A DNA stretch of 64,000 nucleotides, taken from positions 62,001 through 126,000 of the forward strand of contig CAWIHZ010000012.1 of the NCBI GenBank assembly GCA_963835955.1. The letters run 5' to 3'. Numbering within the stretch: the stretch's first letter is position 1; every line of letters starts with the position of its first letter. Under the pieces are notes generated by a model. That model ran no database searches, was not told where the DNA came from, and was given only the letters and a program-made list of their open reading frames with translations. The translations under genes were made by a program, and so were the position numbers. Shown here piece by piece: positions 52,093 to 60,992 of the stretch. Origin of the DNA: Roseiarcus sp963835955. GTDB lineage: Bacteria > Pseudomonadota > Alphaproteobacteria > Rhizobiales > Beijerinckiaceae.

Positions 52093-53654
52093 GCGACAAC
52101 CTCCTGTCTGACCCCTCCCAGGCGCGCCCAAGCTGGCGGCATGGCGTCTCTGATCGTGCGATAGACCGGATAGAGCTTCGCATAGAGCGCGCTCAATCCC
52201 GGGTCGGGAACTGTGATCTCATTGAGAGAGGGCGCGACCCAAGCCTCGGCGCAAGCCTGCATGTCGGCGTATGCGCCGAGGTTGACCGCCGCCATCATCG
52301 CCGCGCCGGCGGCGCCGATTTCCTCTCGCGACAAAGTGCGGACTTGAGCGTCGAGCGCCGCGGCGACGATAGAGCGCATCGCCTTGGAGCGCGCGGCCCC
52401 GCCGCTCAGCCGCACCTCGCGGGGAATTGAGCCGGAGGCGAGGTAGCAGTCTCGAGCCGCGAATGCGAGGCCTTCGAAAACCGAGCGAGCCAGGCCGGCG
52501 AAACTCGTCTTGGTCGAGAGGCCGCTGAATTGCGCCCGCGCGTTGGGATCGAGAAAAGGACCGCGCTCGCCAGCTTCAAAAATATAGGGATGATAGATCG
52601 CCTGACCCGGCTCGGCGCCGAGGACCTTGTCGTCCAGAACGGCAAGAAGCGCCTGTCGGCTGGTCCTGGCGCCTGCCATTGCCGCGGCCTCGCGCGCCAT
52701 GTCCATCAGCCAGTCGATGTTGAGCGTCGCAGCCATGTTGGATTGCATCGAGGCGCACGCGCCGTCGATGGGAAAGCACATCGTATAGCCGGAACGATCG
52801 TCGTTGAGGCGCACGTCCGCCGCCGACGGCGCATAGCGCATATGCATGCCGGTCGAACCCAGGATCGACACGCCGACATCGCCAGAAGGATCATAGAGGC
52901 CGCCGCCGAGCGCCGTGCACACAACGTCAAGATACGCGAGCGAGACAGGAAGGCCTTCCGGCAGTTCGCTGGCCGCCGCCGCGGCGGCCGACAGCGCTCC
53001 GGCCTGCGTCGCGCCCTCGATCATCGGCGGCAGCAGGCGCACGCAATCGGCGATGCCCATGCCTTCGAGAATGGAGAGCTCGTATTGGCGGGTGCGATAG
53101 TTTCCGAAAGTGAAATTTCCCTCGGCCGGATCAGTGACGCGCGCTCCGGTCAGCTTGAAGTAAAGCCAGTCCTTGCAATGGAAGCATGTCGCGGCGCGAG
53201 CGATCCGCTCGGGCTGCCAACGCTTCATCCAGGCCAGTTGGCCCGAAGCCATGCAGGCGTTGAGCCCCGACCCGGTGCGGGCGTAATGCGGCCCATAGGC
53301 GTCAGTTTTCATGTAGTCCGACACCAGGCCGGCGGCGCGCGAGTCCAGCCAAAGCAGGCCGCCTCCGACCGGCTCGCCCTCAGCGTCGATCATCCAAGAG
53401 CCGTCGCCCTGAGCCGTGACGGCGAGCGCCGCGGCGCGCGCGGCGAGATTCGGCACCCGTTCGCCGAGTTCGCGCAGGGTCGCCACGCAATCGGCCCAGG
53501 TGCGCGGCATGTCCTGCTCGACCTGGCCGGGACCCGGCGTCTCATAGAAATTCGGCCTCGCCGCCACGGCGATCTGCTCCCCGGTCAGCGAGAACGCGAC
53601 CGATTTGATCACCGAAGTGCCGGCGTCGACGCCGACCAGGATGTCGCGGCTCAT
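52089..53654 (-). CDS. FGGY-family polyol kinase, erythritol-kinase-like
   Basis: A 521-aa kinase starting at ATG 53654 (MSRDILVGVDAGTSVIKSVAF); the open frame beyond it overlaps the ATPase gene and is not coding. Domain I has GTSVIK and GDGSWMIDAEG, the middle DVVCTALGGGLYDPSGDVGVSILGSTGMHM (key part GSTGMHM), and the C-terminal LSGGAARSKAMRSIVA adenosine motif. Length and general layout fit EryA, which makes L-erythritol-4-phosphate in Brucella and rhizobia. Gene context (EryB-, EryC-, EryH-, RpiB-like partners) supports that but other four- or five-carbon polyols are possible. Confidence 0.85.
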   Translation of the reverse strand: MSRDILVGVDAGTSVIKSVAFSLTGEQIAVAARPNFYETPGPGQVEQDMPRTWADCVATLRELGERVPNLAARAAALAVTAQGDGSWMIDAEGEPVGGGLLWLDSRAAGLVSDYMKTDAYGPHYARTGSGLNACMASGQLAWMKRWQPERIARAATCFHCKDWLYFKLTGARVTDPAEGNFTFGNYRTRQYELSILEGMGIADCVRLLPPMIEGATQAGALSAAAAAASELPEGLPVSLAYLDVVCTALGGGLYDPSGDVGVSILGSTGMHMRYAPSAADVRLNDDRSGYTMCFPIDGACASMQSNMAATLNIDWLMDMAREAAAMAGARTSRQALLAVLDDKVLGAEPGQAIYHPYIFEAGERGPFLDPNARAQFSGLSTKTSFAGLARSVFEGLAFAARDCYLASGSIPREVRLSGGAARSKAMRSIVAAALDAQVRTLSREEIGAAGAAMMAAVNLGAYADMQACAEAWVAPSLNEITVPDPGLSALYAKLYPVYRTIRDAMPPAWARLGGVRQEVVA

Positions 53655-53694
53655 GGGCGCGCCGCCCCGCCAATCGCATGAGCGAGATCCAAGA

Positions 53695-54828
53695 TCACGC
53701 CGCCTCCAGACCGTGTGAGAGCGCCGCGCTGGTGGCGGCGTCGAAGACATGAAGGTCCGCGGCCGAAACGCCATAGCGGACGCTTTCGCCCGCTTTCGCG
53801 GCGATCGGGGCGTGAGAGACCGCGACCATGAGCTTTCCGGCGACATCCAGCGCCAAATGACTCTGATCTCCCAGCCACTGATTGGAGACGATCGGCGCCT
53901 CGTTGACCCCCGCGCCGAGACGAATGGCGTGCGGACGCGCTCCGATGACGGCCTTGGCGCGCCGGCCTATCGCCGCGCGGACGCCTTGCGGAATATCGGA
54001 CGCAGAATAGTCGAGCGTCGGCCCGTTTTCGATCGCAAAGCGCACGCGCTCGCCATTGAAGACCTTCGCCTCGAAGACGTTCATGGGCGGTTCGCCAATG
54101 AACGTGGCGACGAAGAGATTGGCTGGCCTGTCGCGCAACTCCTTCTGGCTCGCGAATTGCTGCAGGACCCCGCCTTCCATGACCGCGATGCGATCAGCGA
54201 GCGCGTTGGCCTCGGTCTGGTCATGAGTGACGAAGATCGACGTCATGCGGCGCTCGACCAGCATGCTTTTCAGGCGTCCGCGCAAAACCGCGCGCAGCTG
54301 CGGTTCGAGCTGGCCCATCGGTTCGTCGAGCAAATAGAGATCGGCCCGACGCACCAATGCGCGCGCGAGGCTGGCGCGCTGCTGCTGGCCTCCCGAAATA
54401 GAAGAAGGATAGCGGTCCAGGATTTCGTCGATTTCAACGAGACGCGAGATTTCGGCGACCGACGCTTTGACTTCATTCGGCGCCATGCGCGCGCTCTTGA
54501 GCGCGAAGGCGATATTGTCGCGCACCGTCAGCGGCGGATAGAGGGAATAGCCTTCAAAAGCCATGGCGACGCCGCGGCGCGCCGGCGGCAATCGATCGAC
54601 CCGCCGGCCCGCGAGGACAATATCGCCGTGCGAGACATCCTCGAAGCCGGCGATCATGCGCAGCGTCGAAGTCTTGCCGCAGCCCGATGAGCCCAGTAGG
54701 GCGACGATCTCGCCCTTGTCGACGCTCATTTCCAGGGTCTTCACCGCGTGGACCGGAGGCTTGCCGCGCCTTTGATAGATCTTGTCGACGCTGTTGAGCG
54801 AAAGGACAGGCTCGGTCATGGGGCTCAC
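53695..54828 (-). CDS. Sugar ABC transporter ATPase 1 (MalK/GlpT-type)
   Basis: A 377-aa CUT1-type ATPase. Start GTG 54828 overlaps the preceding stop (GTGA); ATG 54819 is an alternative. Walker A GSSGCGKTST, signature SISGGQQQRASLA, Walker B LYLLDEPMGQLE with the catalytic Glu, and His switch in FVTHDQTEANAL are present. The Q-loop glutamine appears replaced by Glu (MAFEGYSLYP). A C-terminal TOBE-type domain (residues 240-375) follows. It is probably the active half of a heterodimer with the next ATPase, as in the rhizobial glycerol transporter GlpS/GlpT. Confidence 0.92.
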   Translation of the reverse strand: MSPMTEPVLSLNSVDKIYQRRGKPPVHAVKTLEMSVDKGEIVALLGSSGCGKTSTLRMIAGFEDVSHGDIVLAGRRVDRLPPARRGVAMAFEGYSLYPPLTVRDNIAFALKSARMAPNEVKASVAEISRLVEIDEILDRYPSSISGGQQQRASLARALVRRADLYLLDEPMGQLEPQLRAVLRGRLKSMLVERRMTSIFVTHDQTEANALADRIAVMEGGVLQQFASQKELRDRPANLFVATFIGEPPMNVFEAKVFNGERVRFAIENGPTLDYSASDIPQGVRAAIGRRAKAVIGARPHAIRLGAGVNEAPIVSNQWLGDQSHLALDVAGKLMVAVSHAPIAAKAGESVRYGVSAADLHVFDAATSAALSHGLEAA

Positions 54829-55919
54829 GCTGAATGCGGCGGAATCCGCCTGCCGCTCTCGGCTTCAAAGAGAAGGACGGCGTTGGGGTCGAAGCGGGCG
54901 TAAGCCGGCCCGTGCCGGCGCGGCGCTTCATCCAATTCGGCCTCGGAGGCGAGAATCTCGCGGCCGTCGGCGGCGCGAAGCAGAAGCAGCGTTTTTTCGT
55001 TGAGCGGCGTCACCGCCACTACGTCCACAGCGAAACTCTCCGGCGAATTCAGCGCTTCGACAGCGATCGATTCAGGCCGGATCCCGAGCATGCAAGACTT
55101 TCCGGCCGTATGCGCGTAACTCGGCAGGAGCGACAGCGAGGCGCCGCCGACGCTGATTTTCAGGCCCGCCGGCGTAGCGAGCGGCTCGACCGGGATGACG
55201 TTGATCGTCGGGTCGCCGAACAATCGCGCGACGCCCAATGTGGCGGGTTGTCGGTAAATCTCGCCCGGTTCGGCGACTTGCGCAAAATCGCCGCCGACCA
55301 GTACGGCGATCCGATCGCCGAGCGCCATCGCCTCCTTGTAATCCTGGGTCACATAGAGAACCGTCGATCCCGCAGTTTTCAGCAGCGACGGCAGTTCGAG
55401 GCGCATTTCGTAGCGCAGCTTCGCATCGACATTTCGCAACGGGTCGTCGAGCAGCAAAATCTTGGGGTCGCCGACCAACGCGCGGGCGAGCGCGGTGCGC
55501 TGCTTCTGGCCGTTCGAAAGTTCGCGCGGGGCATGCTGCAGAACGTGACCAATCTTCAGCAGGGCGGCGACCTTCTCGACTTTGGCGCGGATCACATCCG
55601 CGGGCGCGCCATGAGCGGTCAATGCGCTCGCGACGTTGTCGAAGGCGGACATATGCGGGAACAGCGCGAAATTCTGAAACGCCATGCCGACGCCACGCGT
55701 CTCCGGCGCATCGTCGGTGACGTCTTTGCCAGCGAGCAGAATGGCGCCCTCGTCGGGCTGCTCCACACCGGCGACGAGACGCAGAAGCACCGTCTTGCCC
55801 GAACCCGACGGTCCGAAGATGCAGATGATTTCGCCGTCCTCCGCCGCCAGCCAAACGCCGTCGAGCACCTTGCCCGTCTTGAACCGCTTGCTGATCGCCT
55901 GGAGTTCGAGGCTCGCCAT
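54825..55919 (-). CDS. Sugar ABC transporter ATPase 2 with altered catalytic residues
   Basis: A 364-aa partner ATPase. Walker A GPSGSGKTVLL and the Q loop (AFQNFALFPHMS) are normal and the signature is ELSNGQKQRTALA. Walker B reads LLLDDPLRNVD, with Asp in the position of the catalytic Glu, and the switch histidine is Gln (YVTQDYKEAMAL). These changes suggest a low-activity site, giving an asymmetric ATPase pair. A TOBE-type C-terminal domain is present. Overlaps its neighbour by four bases. Confidence 0.92.
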   Translation of the reverse strand: MASLELQAISKRFKTGKVLDGVWLAAEDGEIICIFGPSGSGKTVLLRLVAGVEQPDEGAILLAGKDVTDDAPETRGVGMAFQNFALFPHMSAFDNVASALTAHGAPADVIRAKVEKVAALLKIGHVLQHAPRELSNGQKQRTALARALVGDPKILLLDDPLRNVDAKLRYEMRLELPSLLKTAGSTVLYVTQDYKEAMALGDRIAVLVGGDFAQVAEPGEIYRQPATLGVARLFGDPTINVIPVEPLATPAGLKISVGGASLSLLPSYAHTAGKSCMLGIRPESIAVEALNSPESFAVDVVAVTPLNEKTLLLLRAADGREILASEAELDEAPRRHGPAYARFDPNAVLLFEAESGRRIPPHSA

Positions 55920-55922
55920 GGC

Positions 55923-56780
55923 CTATCCTTTCACCGCTCCGAGCGACAGGCCTTCGACGAGATAGCGCTGCGCATAGAGAGCCAGAGCGAGCGTCGGGGT
56001 GACCGACAGCACGATCGCCGCGGCGATCTGGCCATATTGGATGCCGGAGGCGGTCACGAAGGCGAGCGCGCCGACCGTCACGGGCTGCTTGTCCGCGGAG
56101 GCGAGAATGAGTGCGAAGACGAAGTTGTTCCAACAGAAAATGAAGGCGAGCAGTCCCGCGGCGGCGATGCCGGGGCCCGCCAACGGTATCGCGATGCGGG
56201 TGAACGTACGCCACCACGAATGTCCGGCGACGCGATAGGCGTACTCGATATCGGGCGATATGTCCTCAAAATAGCCGCGCACGATCCACAGAATGAGCGG
56301 CAGCGCGATGAGCTGATAGACCCAAATCAAGCCGGCGTAGGTGTTGGTGAGGCCGAGTTGCTGAAAATAGAGCGTCAATGGCAGCAGAACCAGCAGCGGC
56401 GGCGCGAAGCGGAAGGACAGCAGAGTGAACGCGATGTCCTCGCCCAGACGAAACTTGAAGCGCGCGAAGGCATAGGCCGCCGGCACGCCGAGAATGAGCG
56501 CGATGGCGACGGACAGAGTCGACAGGAGCACGCTGTTCCACAAGTTCCTCATAAACGCGATGTCGAGCGTCCCGGATACGGTCACCAGCTTGCCGGTGAT
56601 CAGCGCCGAATAATTGGAGAGCGTCGGCGTAAAGAACAGGCTTGGCGGAATGCGCAGAATGTCCTCGTTCGTCTGAAAGGACATCAGGAAAATCCAGAAT
56701 ATTGGAAACAGAAAGAAGACGACGATCAGCGCGACGAGGACGCCGCGAAACATTCGCTCGGCGATGGACGTGTGTTCCAT
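55923..56780 (-). CDS. Sugar ABC transporter permease (MalG-type)
   Basis: A 285-aa inner-membrane permease with about six transmembrane helices. The first helix is VLVALIVVFFLFPIFWIFLMSF. The conserved EAA loop that contacts the ATPase is near residue 190-210 (EYAYRVAGHSWWRTFTRIAIP, key part AYRVAGHSWW). Ends three bases before ATPase 2 start. Pairs with the MalF-type permease gene 12 bases upstream. Confidence 0.92.
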   Translation of the reverse strand: MEHTSIAERMFRGVLVALIVVFFLFPIFWIFLMSFQTNEDILRIPPSLFFTPTLSNYSALITGKLVTVSGTLDIAFMRNLWNSVLLSTLSVAIALILGVPAAYAFARFKFRLGEDIAFTLLSFRFAPPLLVLLPLTLYFQQLGLTNTYAGLIWVYQLIALPLILWIVRGYFEDISPDIEYAYRVAGHSWWRTFTRIAIPLAGPGIAAAGLLAFIFCWNNFVFALILASADKQPVTVGALAFVTASGIQYGQIAAAIVLSVTPTLALALYAQRYLVEGLSLGAVKG

Positions 56781-56792
56781 ATCCGCCTCCGT

Positions 56793-57716
56793 TTACGCCA
56801 GGCCGCGCGCGCGTTCGCGCAGCTTCAGCCATTGCTTGATGAAGACGTTCGACAGCGCATAGGTGATGGCCCAAAGGATGATCAAGAGCGCCGCCGATCT
56901 TCCGATGTTTGTGTATGTATAAAATTCGAGATATGCGCGCACCTGAAAGACCAGCAGCGTGTCGCCGGGTCCGCCCTGGGTCATCGGATAGATGATGTCG
57001 AATTGCTGAATCGAATCGAGCAGCCGGAACAGCGCGGCGGTTATGATGTAGGGAGTGAGCATGGGCAGCGTGATCCGGAAAAAGACGAACTGCCTGGGAA
57101 CGCCATCGAGCGCCGCGGCCTCGAACGGCTGCTGCGGCAACGAGCGAAGTCCCGCCAGCAACAGGATCATGATGAAGGGCGTGTAGACCCAGACGTCGAC
57201 GAGAACCACAGTGAACAGCGCCGTGCTCGGGTCGGAAGCCCATTTGAAATTGCTGACGCCGAGAGACTGTACGAAATAGGAGAGAATCCCGAAATTCGGG
57301 TTGGTCATCAACTTCCACATCAGGGCCGCGATGGCCGGCGCGGTCATCAGCGGCAGGAGAAGCAGTATCGATATTAGGTTGTTGATCCGGGTCTGCTTCC
57401 GCAGAAGGATAGCGATCAGGAGGCCAAGGACGAGCTCCACTCCGACCGTCAGAACCGTATAGAGCAAGGACACGCGGACCGTGTTCCAGAACGCGGCGTC
57501 GGAAAACAAATCGATATAGTTCTGAAACCAAATAAACCCCTTCAGCATCGGCAGGTTGAGCCGATATCGCAAAAGCGAATAATAAACCGAGGTGAAAAAG
57601 GGAATGAGGATGCCGATGCAGACGAGGAGCGCCGGCAGGCTCAGAAGATAGGGCAGAAGGTTTGTTCTTCTGCGGCGAGTCGGGTTTGCGACGGGCTTGA
57701 CGGCAGTGGCGGTCAC
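56793..57716 (-). CDS. Sugar ABC transporter permease (MalF-type)
   Basis: A 307-aa permease with a cytoplasmic basic start (NPTRRRRTNLLPYLL) and about six helices. The EAA-like coupling loop is EAAALDGVPRQFVFFRITLPML near residue 195, a textbook EAA---G motif. It follows the substrate-binding protein gene after a 137-base gap that might contain an mRNA-processing hairpin, commonly used to keep the binding protein in excess. Confidence 0.93.
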   Translation of the reverse strand: MTATAVKPVANPTRRRRTNLLPYLLSLPALLVCIGILIPFFTSVYYSLLRYRLNLPMLKGFIWFQNYIDLFSDAAFWNTVRVSLLYTVLTVGVELVLGLLIAILLRKQTRINNLISILLLLPLMTAPAIAALMWKLMTNPNFGILSYFVQSLGVSNFKWASDPSTALFTVVLVDVWVYTPFIMILLLAGLRSLPQQPFEAAALDGVPRQFVFFRITLPMLTPYIITAALFRLLDSIQQFDIIYPMTQGGPGDTLLVFQVRAYLEFYTYTNIGRSAALLIILWAITYALSNVFIKQWLKLRERARGLA

Positions 57717-57853
57717 GACCTGAACCTTGCATTCGACGGCTCGCGGACAGGGGTTTGACGCCCGCGCGACTTAGACTCTTGATCGGTCCCTGAACGGCGC
57801 GCGGGCAGGGAGGAAGCCCGGGCGCCGTTCAGGCCATGATCGGCCGAAAAGCC

Positions 57854-59293
57854 TCAACCGAGGCCGGCTTCCTTCAGCTGCTTGTCGATCGAGGCGGCCA
57901 ATTGATCGAGACCGTCGTCGATCGGCACTTCCTTGGCGACCATCTTCTGCAGCGTCGCCGCCCATTGGGTGGTCACATCGAAGAACAATGGCTGCGGCGT
58001 GAAGTAGATGCGCGCGCCCGGCGCGGAAGCCTCGTATTGCTCGAGATAACCGCTGTAGCTCTTGGCGATGCGGTTGCGGAATTCGTCGTCCTTCCAAACT
58101 GACGAGCGGACCGGATTGACGAAATCCATCTTCCTCGCGCCGAACATGTCATGTTCGGTCGAGGACGCCCATTGCATGAAATACCAGGCCGCGTCCTTCT
58201 GCTTGCCGAAGGTGTTCATGGCCAAGGACCAGATCCAGACGTTGGGAGTTGGGGCCTTGGCCTCCGGATTGGCGGCGAAGGCGTGGAAGCCCAGATTTCC
58301 CTTTTCCTTGTTGTCGCCGCCATCCATGAAGTAGCCGAGAATGTCGGCGTCGAAGATGGTGGCCGAGGCGCCGGCGCCCAGATCCGTTCCGACCTGATAC
58401 CAGGTGTAGGTCGACCAGTTCTTCGGACCGGAGTCCTGGATCATCTTGACCCACATTTTGTGGAACTGCTTTGATACAGGCGTGTTCATCGCGGCCTTCA
58501 GCTTGCCGTTGGTGACGGTAAAGTCCTTCTGGCCGTAATTCGAATAGCCGGACAGGAAGCCCGGATGGATCGTCGCCCACGAGCGCGATCCGCGCACGCC
58601 GATGCCATATGGCCCGCCGAGATCCTTCGTCAGCTTGGCTGCGGTGTCCATGAGCTCCGGCAGATTGTTGGCCGGCTTGACTCCGATCTTGTCGTACATT
58701 TTCCGATTGTAGGTCGTCGAGTTGAGCTCGAAGCCCCATGGGATGCACCATTGCTTGGCGTCCGCCGATCCGAGCTCCGACCCCGGCACGCCGTCCCAGG
58801 CGGTCGAGGCGCGCAATCCCGGCTGAACGTCTTCCCAGTTGTAAGTCGGATTGGTTTTCGCGGGGTCCTTGATCCATTGGTTGAGATCCTCGACCCAACC
58901 CGCCGGGCCATAGGTCCAGGTCATGTAAGCGCCAGTCATGAAGGCGTCATACTGGCTCGACTTCGACGAGAGCGCGGCCGTCACCTTGTCGAAATACACG
59001 TCCTCCGGAAAAATGTCGTAGGTCACCTCCATCCCAGTCATGGTCTTGAAATTGTTCAGGTCCGCGATCATCGCATCCGCGTAGGGATGCTTGTTCAACA
59101 GCAGGTGCAGCTTCGAACCCGAGAACTTCTTCCAATCGAAATCCGCCGCCATCGCCCGGGTTCCCGCGGCGTTCAACATGAAATTCGCCGCTGCGGCGCT
59201 AATGCCCAGCCTGCCCGCGCCGCTCATCAACTCGCGGCGGCTCATCTTCCCGGCCTTGAACGCGTCAAAAAAATCCTTCGCTTTGTCAGTCAT
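57854..59293 (-). CDS. Sugar ABC transporter substrate-binding protein with Tat-like signal
   Basis: A 479-aa CUT1-type periplasmic binding protein. Start ATG 59293 has a strong AGGAGAGAG site. The N-terminus carries a twin-arginine-type motif SRRELMSG (residues 18-25) then a hydrophobic stretch and AMA-AD cleavage region. The mature part has the type I fold of extracellular solute-binding family 1 (FDWKKFSGSKLHLLLNKHPY; ATIFDADILGYF; GNLGFHAF). Many aromatic residues suit binding of polyhydroxy ligands. First structural gene after the regulator. Confidence 0.9.
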   Translation of the reverse strand: MTDKAKDFFDAFKAGKMSRRELMSGAGRLGISAAAANFMLNAAGTRAMAADFDWKKFSGSKLHLLLNKHPYADAMIADLNNFKTMTGMEVTYDIFPEDVYFDKVTAALSSKSSQYDAFMTGAYMTWTYGPAGWVEDLNQWIKDPAKTNPTYNWEDVQPGLRASTAWDGVPGSELGSADAKQWCIPWGFELNSTTYNRKMYDKIGVKPANNLPELMDTAAKLTKDLGGPYGIGVRGSRSWATIHPGFLSGYSNYGQKDFTVTNGKLKAAMNTPVSKQFHKMWVKMIQDSGPKNWSTYTWYQVGTDLGAGASATIFDADILGYFMDGGDNKEKGNLGFHAFAANPEAKAPTPNVWIWSLAMNTFGKQKDAAWYFMQWASSTEHDMFGARKMDFVNPVRSSVWKDDEFRNRIAKSYSGYLEQYEASAPGARIYFTPQPLFFDVTTQWAATLQKMVAKEVPIDDGLDQLAASIDKQLKEAGLG

Positions 59294-59352
59294 CGCTCTC
59301 TCCTTGATGCATAGGTGCCATTTTATTGACTGCCGGATCTCCGCCCGACTTT

Positions 59353-60357
59353 TCAAGCAATCAGCGCCTTTGCTGTTCGCTCATCCGTGATCAATCCAAA
59401 AATGAGACCGCTCGCGAGAACGGCTTTGACGGCCTCAATCTTCGAACGGCCGCCAGCTATGGCGACCGTCTTGTGGCGACCGATCTCATTGACCGGCATA
59501 GAAAGGGTGCGCGCGGAGAGCCCGCTCTTGATCAGTTCTCCGGACGGGCTGAAGATGTGGCCGAGGATTTCACCGGCGCCGCCGAGGCGGCGCGTCGTAA
59601 CAAATTCTTCTTTTTCGACCATGCCCGTCGACAGCAATGAGGCGTCCGCCTCCATCGTTCCGATGCCGACCAGACGCAAGGTCGAGTCAATGCCCATCTG
59701 AACGACCTGCGGGACTCCGCGCTGTTCCAGAAAGACCGACCGGTCCTCGGCCGTGTTCGCGTAAAACGGCAGCGGGAGCACATAGGCTTCGGCGCCCGTT
59801 CGCTCCGCGAGACGATGGATGACGTCGAAGGGGGTGGTCGCATAGCGCCGCGTCAGGCCGCCGAGCAAGGAGACGAACTTGACGTTCGTAATGTTCATCT
59901 TGGGCAACATGGCGACGCAAGCCGCAAGGGTGCGGCCATGGCCAAAACCGATCGCCTTGTGCTCGCCGCTTTCGAGGGAGCGCCGAAGGAAACGGCTGCC
60001 CGCCAGAGAAAGTGTCTTCAGCGGCAGCGGCTCATCGTCGATTTCGGGCGATACCTCGCACATTTTGACGCCGTACCGCTGACAAATCTCGTCTTCCAAC
60101 CTTACGCATTCGGCGATCGCGCCGTCGATCGAGACGTGGATCAGACCCAGACGATTTGCGCGGGCCACCAGTCGATGCGCTTTAACACTTTGAATATTCA
60201 AACGTTTTGCAACTTCGCCCTGCGTCAGCCCGGCGCCGTAATGCAGCCACGCCGCGCGGACGCAAAGCTCTGCTTCCTCGTCGACAGGCTGCGATGAAGG
60301 GGCAAAATTCAGAACGACCTCCCTGTTATTTTTTTCTTTACTTGATGTTTTTTTCAT
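59353..60357 (-). CDS. SorC-family transcriptional regulator (EryD-like)
   Basis: A 334-aa regulator. The N-terminal HTH is AAWLHYGAGLTQGEVAKRLNIQSVKAHRLVARA (residues 34-66; key part LTQGEVAKRLNIQS), followed by a SorC sugar-phosphate-binding domain with ASGLIFGLITDERTAKAL at the end and ETKTVAIAGGRSK-like HKTVAIAGGRSKIEAV. EryD of Brucella and rhizobia, which represses erythritol genes and responds to a pathway intermediate, has this layout. It stands at the divergence point between the transport/kinase run and rpiB, and probably controls both. Confidence 0.87.
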   Translation of the reverse strand: MKKTSSKEKNNREVVLNFAPSSQPVDEEAELCVRAAWLHYGAGLTQGEVAKRLNIQSVKAHRLVARANRLGLIHVSIDGAIAECVRLEDEICQRYGVKMCEVSPEIDDEPLPLKTLSLAGSRFLRRSLESGEHKAIGFGHGRTLAACVAMLPKMNITNVKFVSLLGGLTRRYATTPFDVIHRLAERTGAEAYVLPLPFYANTAEDRSVFLEQRGVPQVVQMGIDSTLRLVGIGTMEADASLLSTGMVEKEEFVTTRRLGGAGEILGHIFSPSGELIKSGLSARTLSMPVNEIGRHKTVAIAGGRSKIEAVKAVLASGLIFGLITDERTAKALIA

Positions 60358-60388
60358 TTTGGCGCCATCTTGTCAAGGTGGTTGGAAG

Positions 60389-60445
60389 GCGATTGCGTGG
60401 CCTCAGGAGATTGCAGCCAAATCTCCCCGGCATGAGCGATTGCGT
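60389..60445. promoter_or_regulatory. Direct repeat in the divergent promoter region, possible operator
   Basis: GCGATTGCGT occurs at 60389-60398 and again at 60436-60445 between the SorC-type regulator and rpiB. Two identical 10-mers 47 bases apart would suit cooperative binding by a tetrameric SorC regulator. Inferred from position and repetition only. Confidence 0.35.
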
Positions 60446-60533
60446 AGGAATTCGGGACGGAACAATCGTAGCGATCCGGAAGCGGGGGTCGGGGGAACCC
60501 TAAATTGGGGGAGACCTGGACGAGGAGGAGACA

Positions 60534-60992
60534 ATGAAGGTCGCGCTCGGCGCGGACAGCGCAGGAAAGCCATTGTTAGATGTGATCGCTGGGCACTTGG
60601 CGGGGCGTTCCGACGTTGAAGTCGCGGACCTCAGCAAGCCTGGCTTCTATGCCGAAGTCGCAGCCGAGGTCGGCCGCGCGATTCTGGCCGGCGAGCATGA
60701 ACGCGGCATTCTCTTTTGCGGCACCGGCATTGGCGTTTGCATATCGGCCAACAAGGTGCCGGGAATCCGCGCCGCCTTGACTCACGACGCCTATTCCGCC
60801 TCCCGCGCCGCGAAATCGAACAACGCGCAGATCATCACGATGGGCGCGCGAGTGATCGGGCCGGAACTCGCGAAAGCAATCGTCGATGTCTGGCTCGAGG
60901 CGGAGTTCGATCCAACCGGTCCCTCCGCCGGCAACGTCGCGGCGATCGACATGCTCGACGCGGCGCGGCGCGGGAGCGGCTCTCTCCCATGA
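60534..60992 (+). CDS. rpiB: RpiB/LacA-LacB family sugar-phosphate isomerase
   Basis: A 152-aa isomerase. The start MKVALGADSAGKPLLDVI and the active-site region GILFCGTGIGVCISANKVPGIRAAL (key parts: Cys in FCGTGIG, SANKVPG) fit RpiB. HDAYSASRAAKSNNAQIITMGARVIG follows. Classical substrate is ribose-5-phosphate; in erythritol pathways the RpiB paralogue EryI converts tetrulose-4-phosphate to erythrose-4-phosphate. A GAGGAGGAG site precedes the ATG. Its stop overlaps the next start by four bases. Confidence 0.93.
   Translation: MKVALGADSAGKPLLDVIAGHLAGRSDVEVADLSKPGFYAEVAAEVGRAILAGEHERGILFCGTGIGVCISANKVPGIRAALTHDAYSASRAAKSNNAQIITMGARVIGPELAKAIVDVWLEAEFDPTGPSAGNVAAIDMLDAARRGSGSLP

Noticed and set aside
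52530..53681. 383-codon plus-strand frame
   Set aside because: Antisense to the EryA-like kinase; shadow.
54834..57377. An 847-codon plus-strand frame
   Set aside because: Antisense to ATPase 2 and both permeases; extremely Arg/Gln/Glu-rich with no family resemblance.
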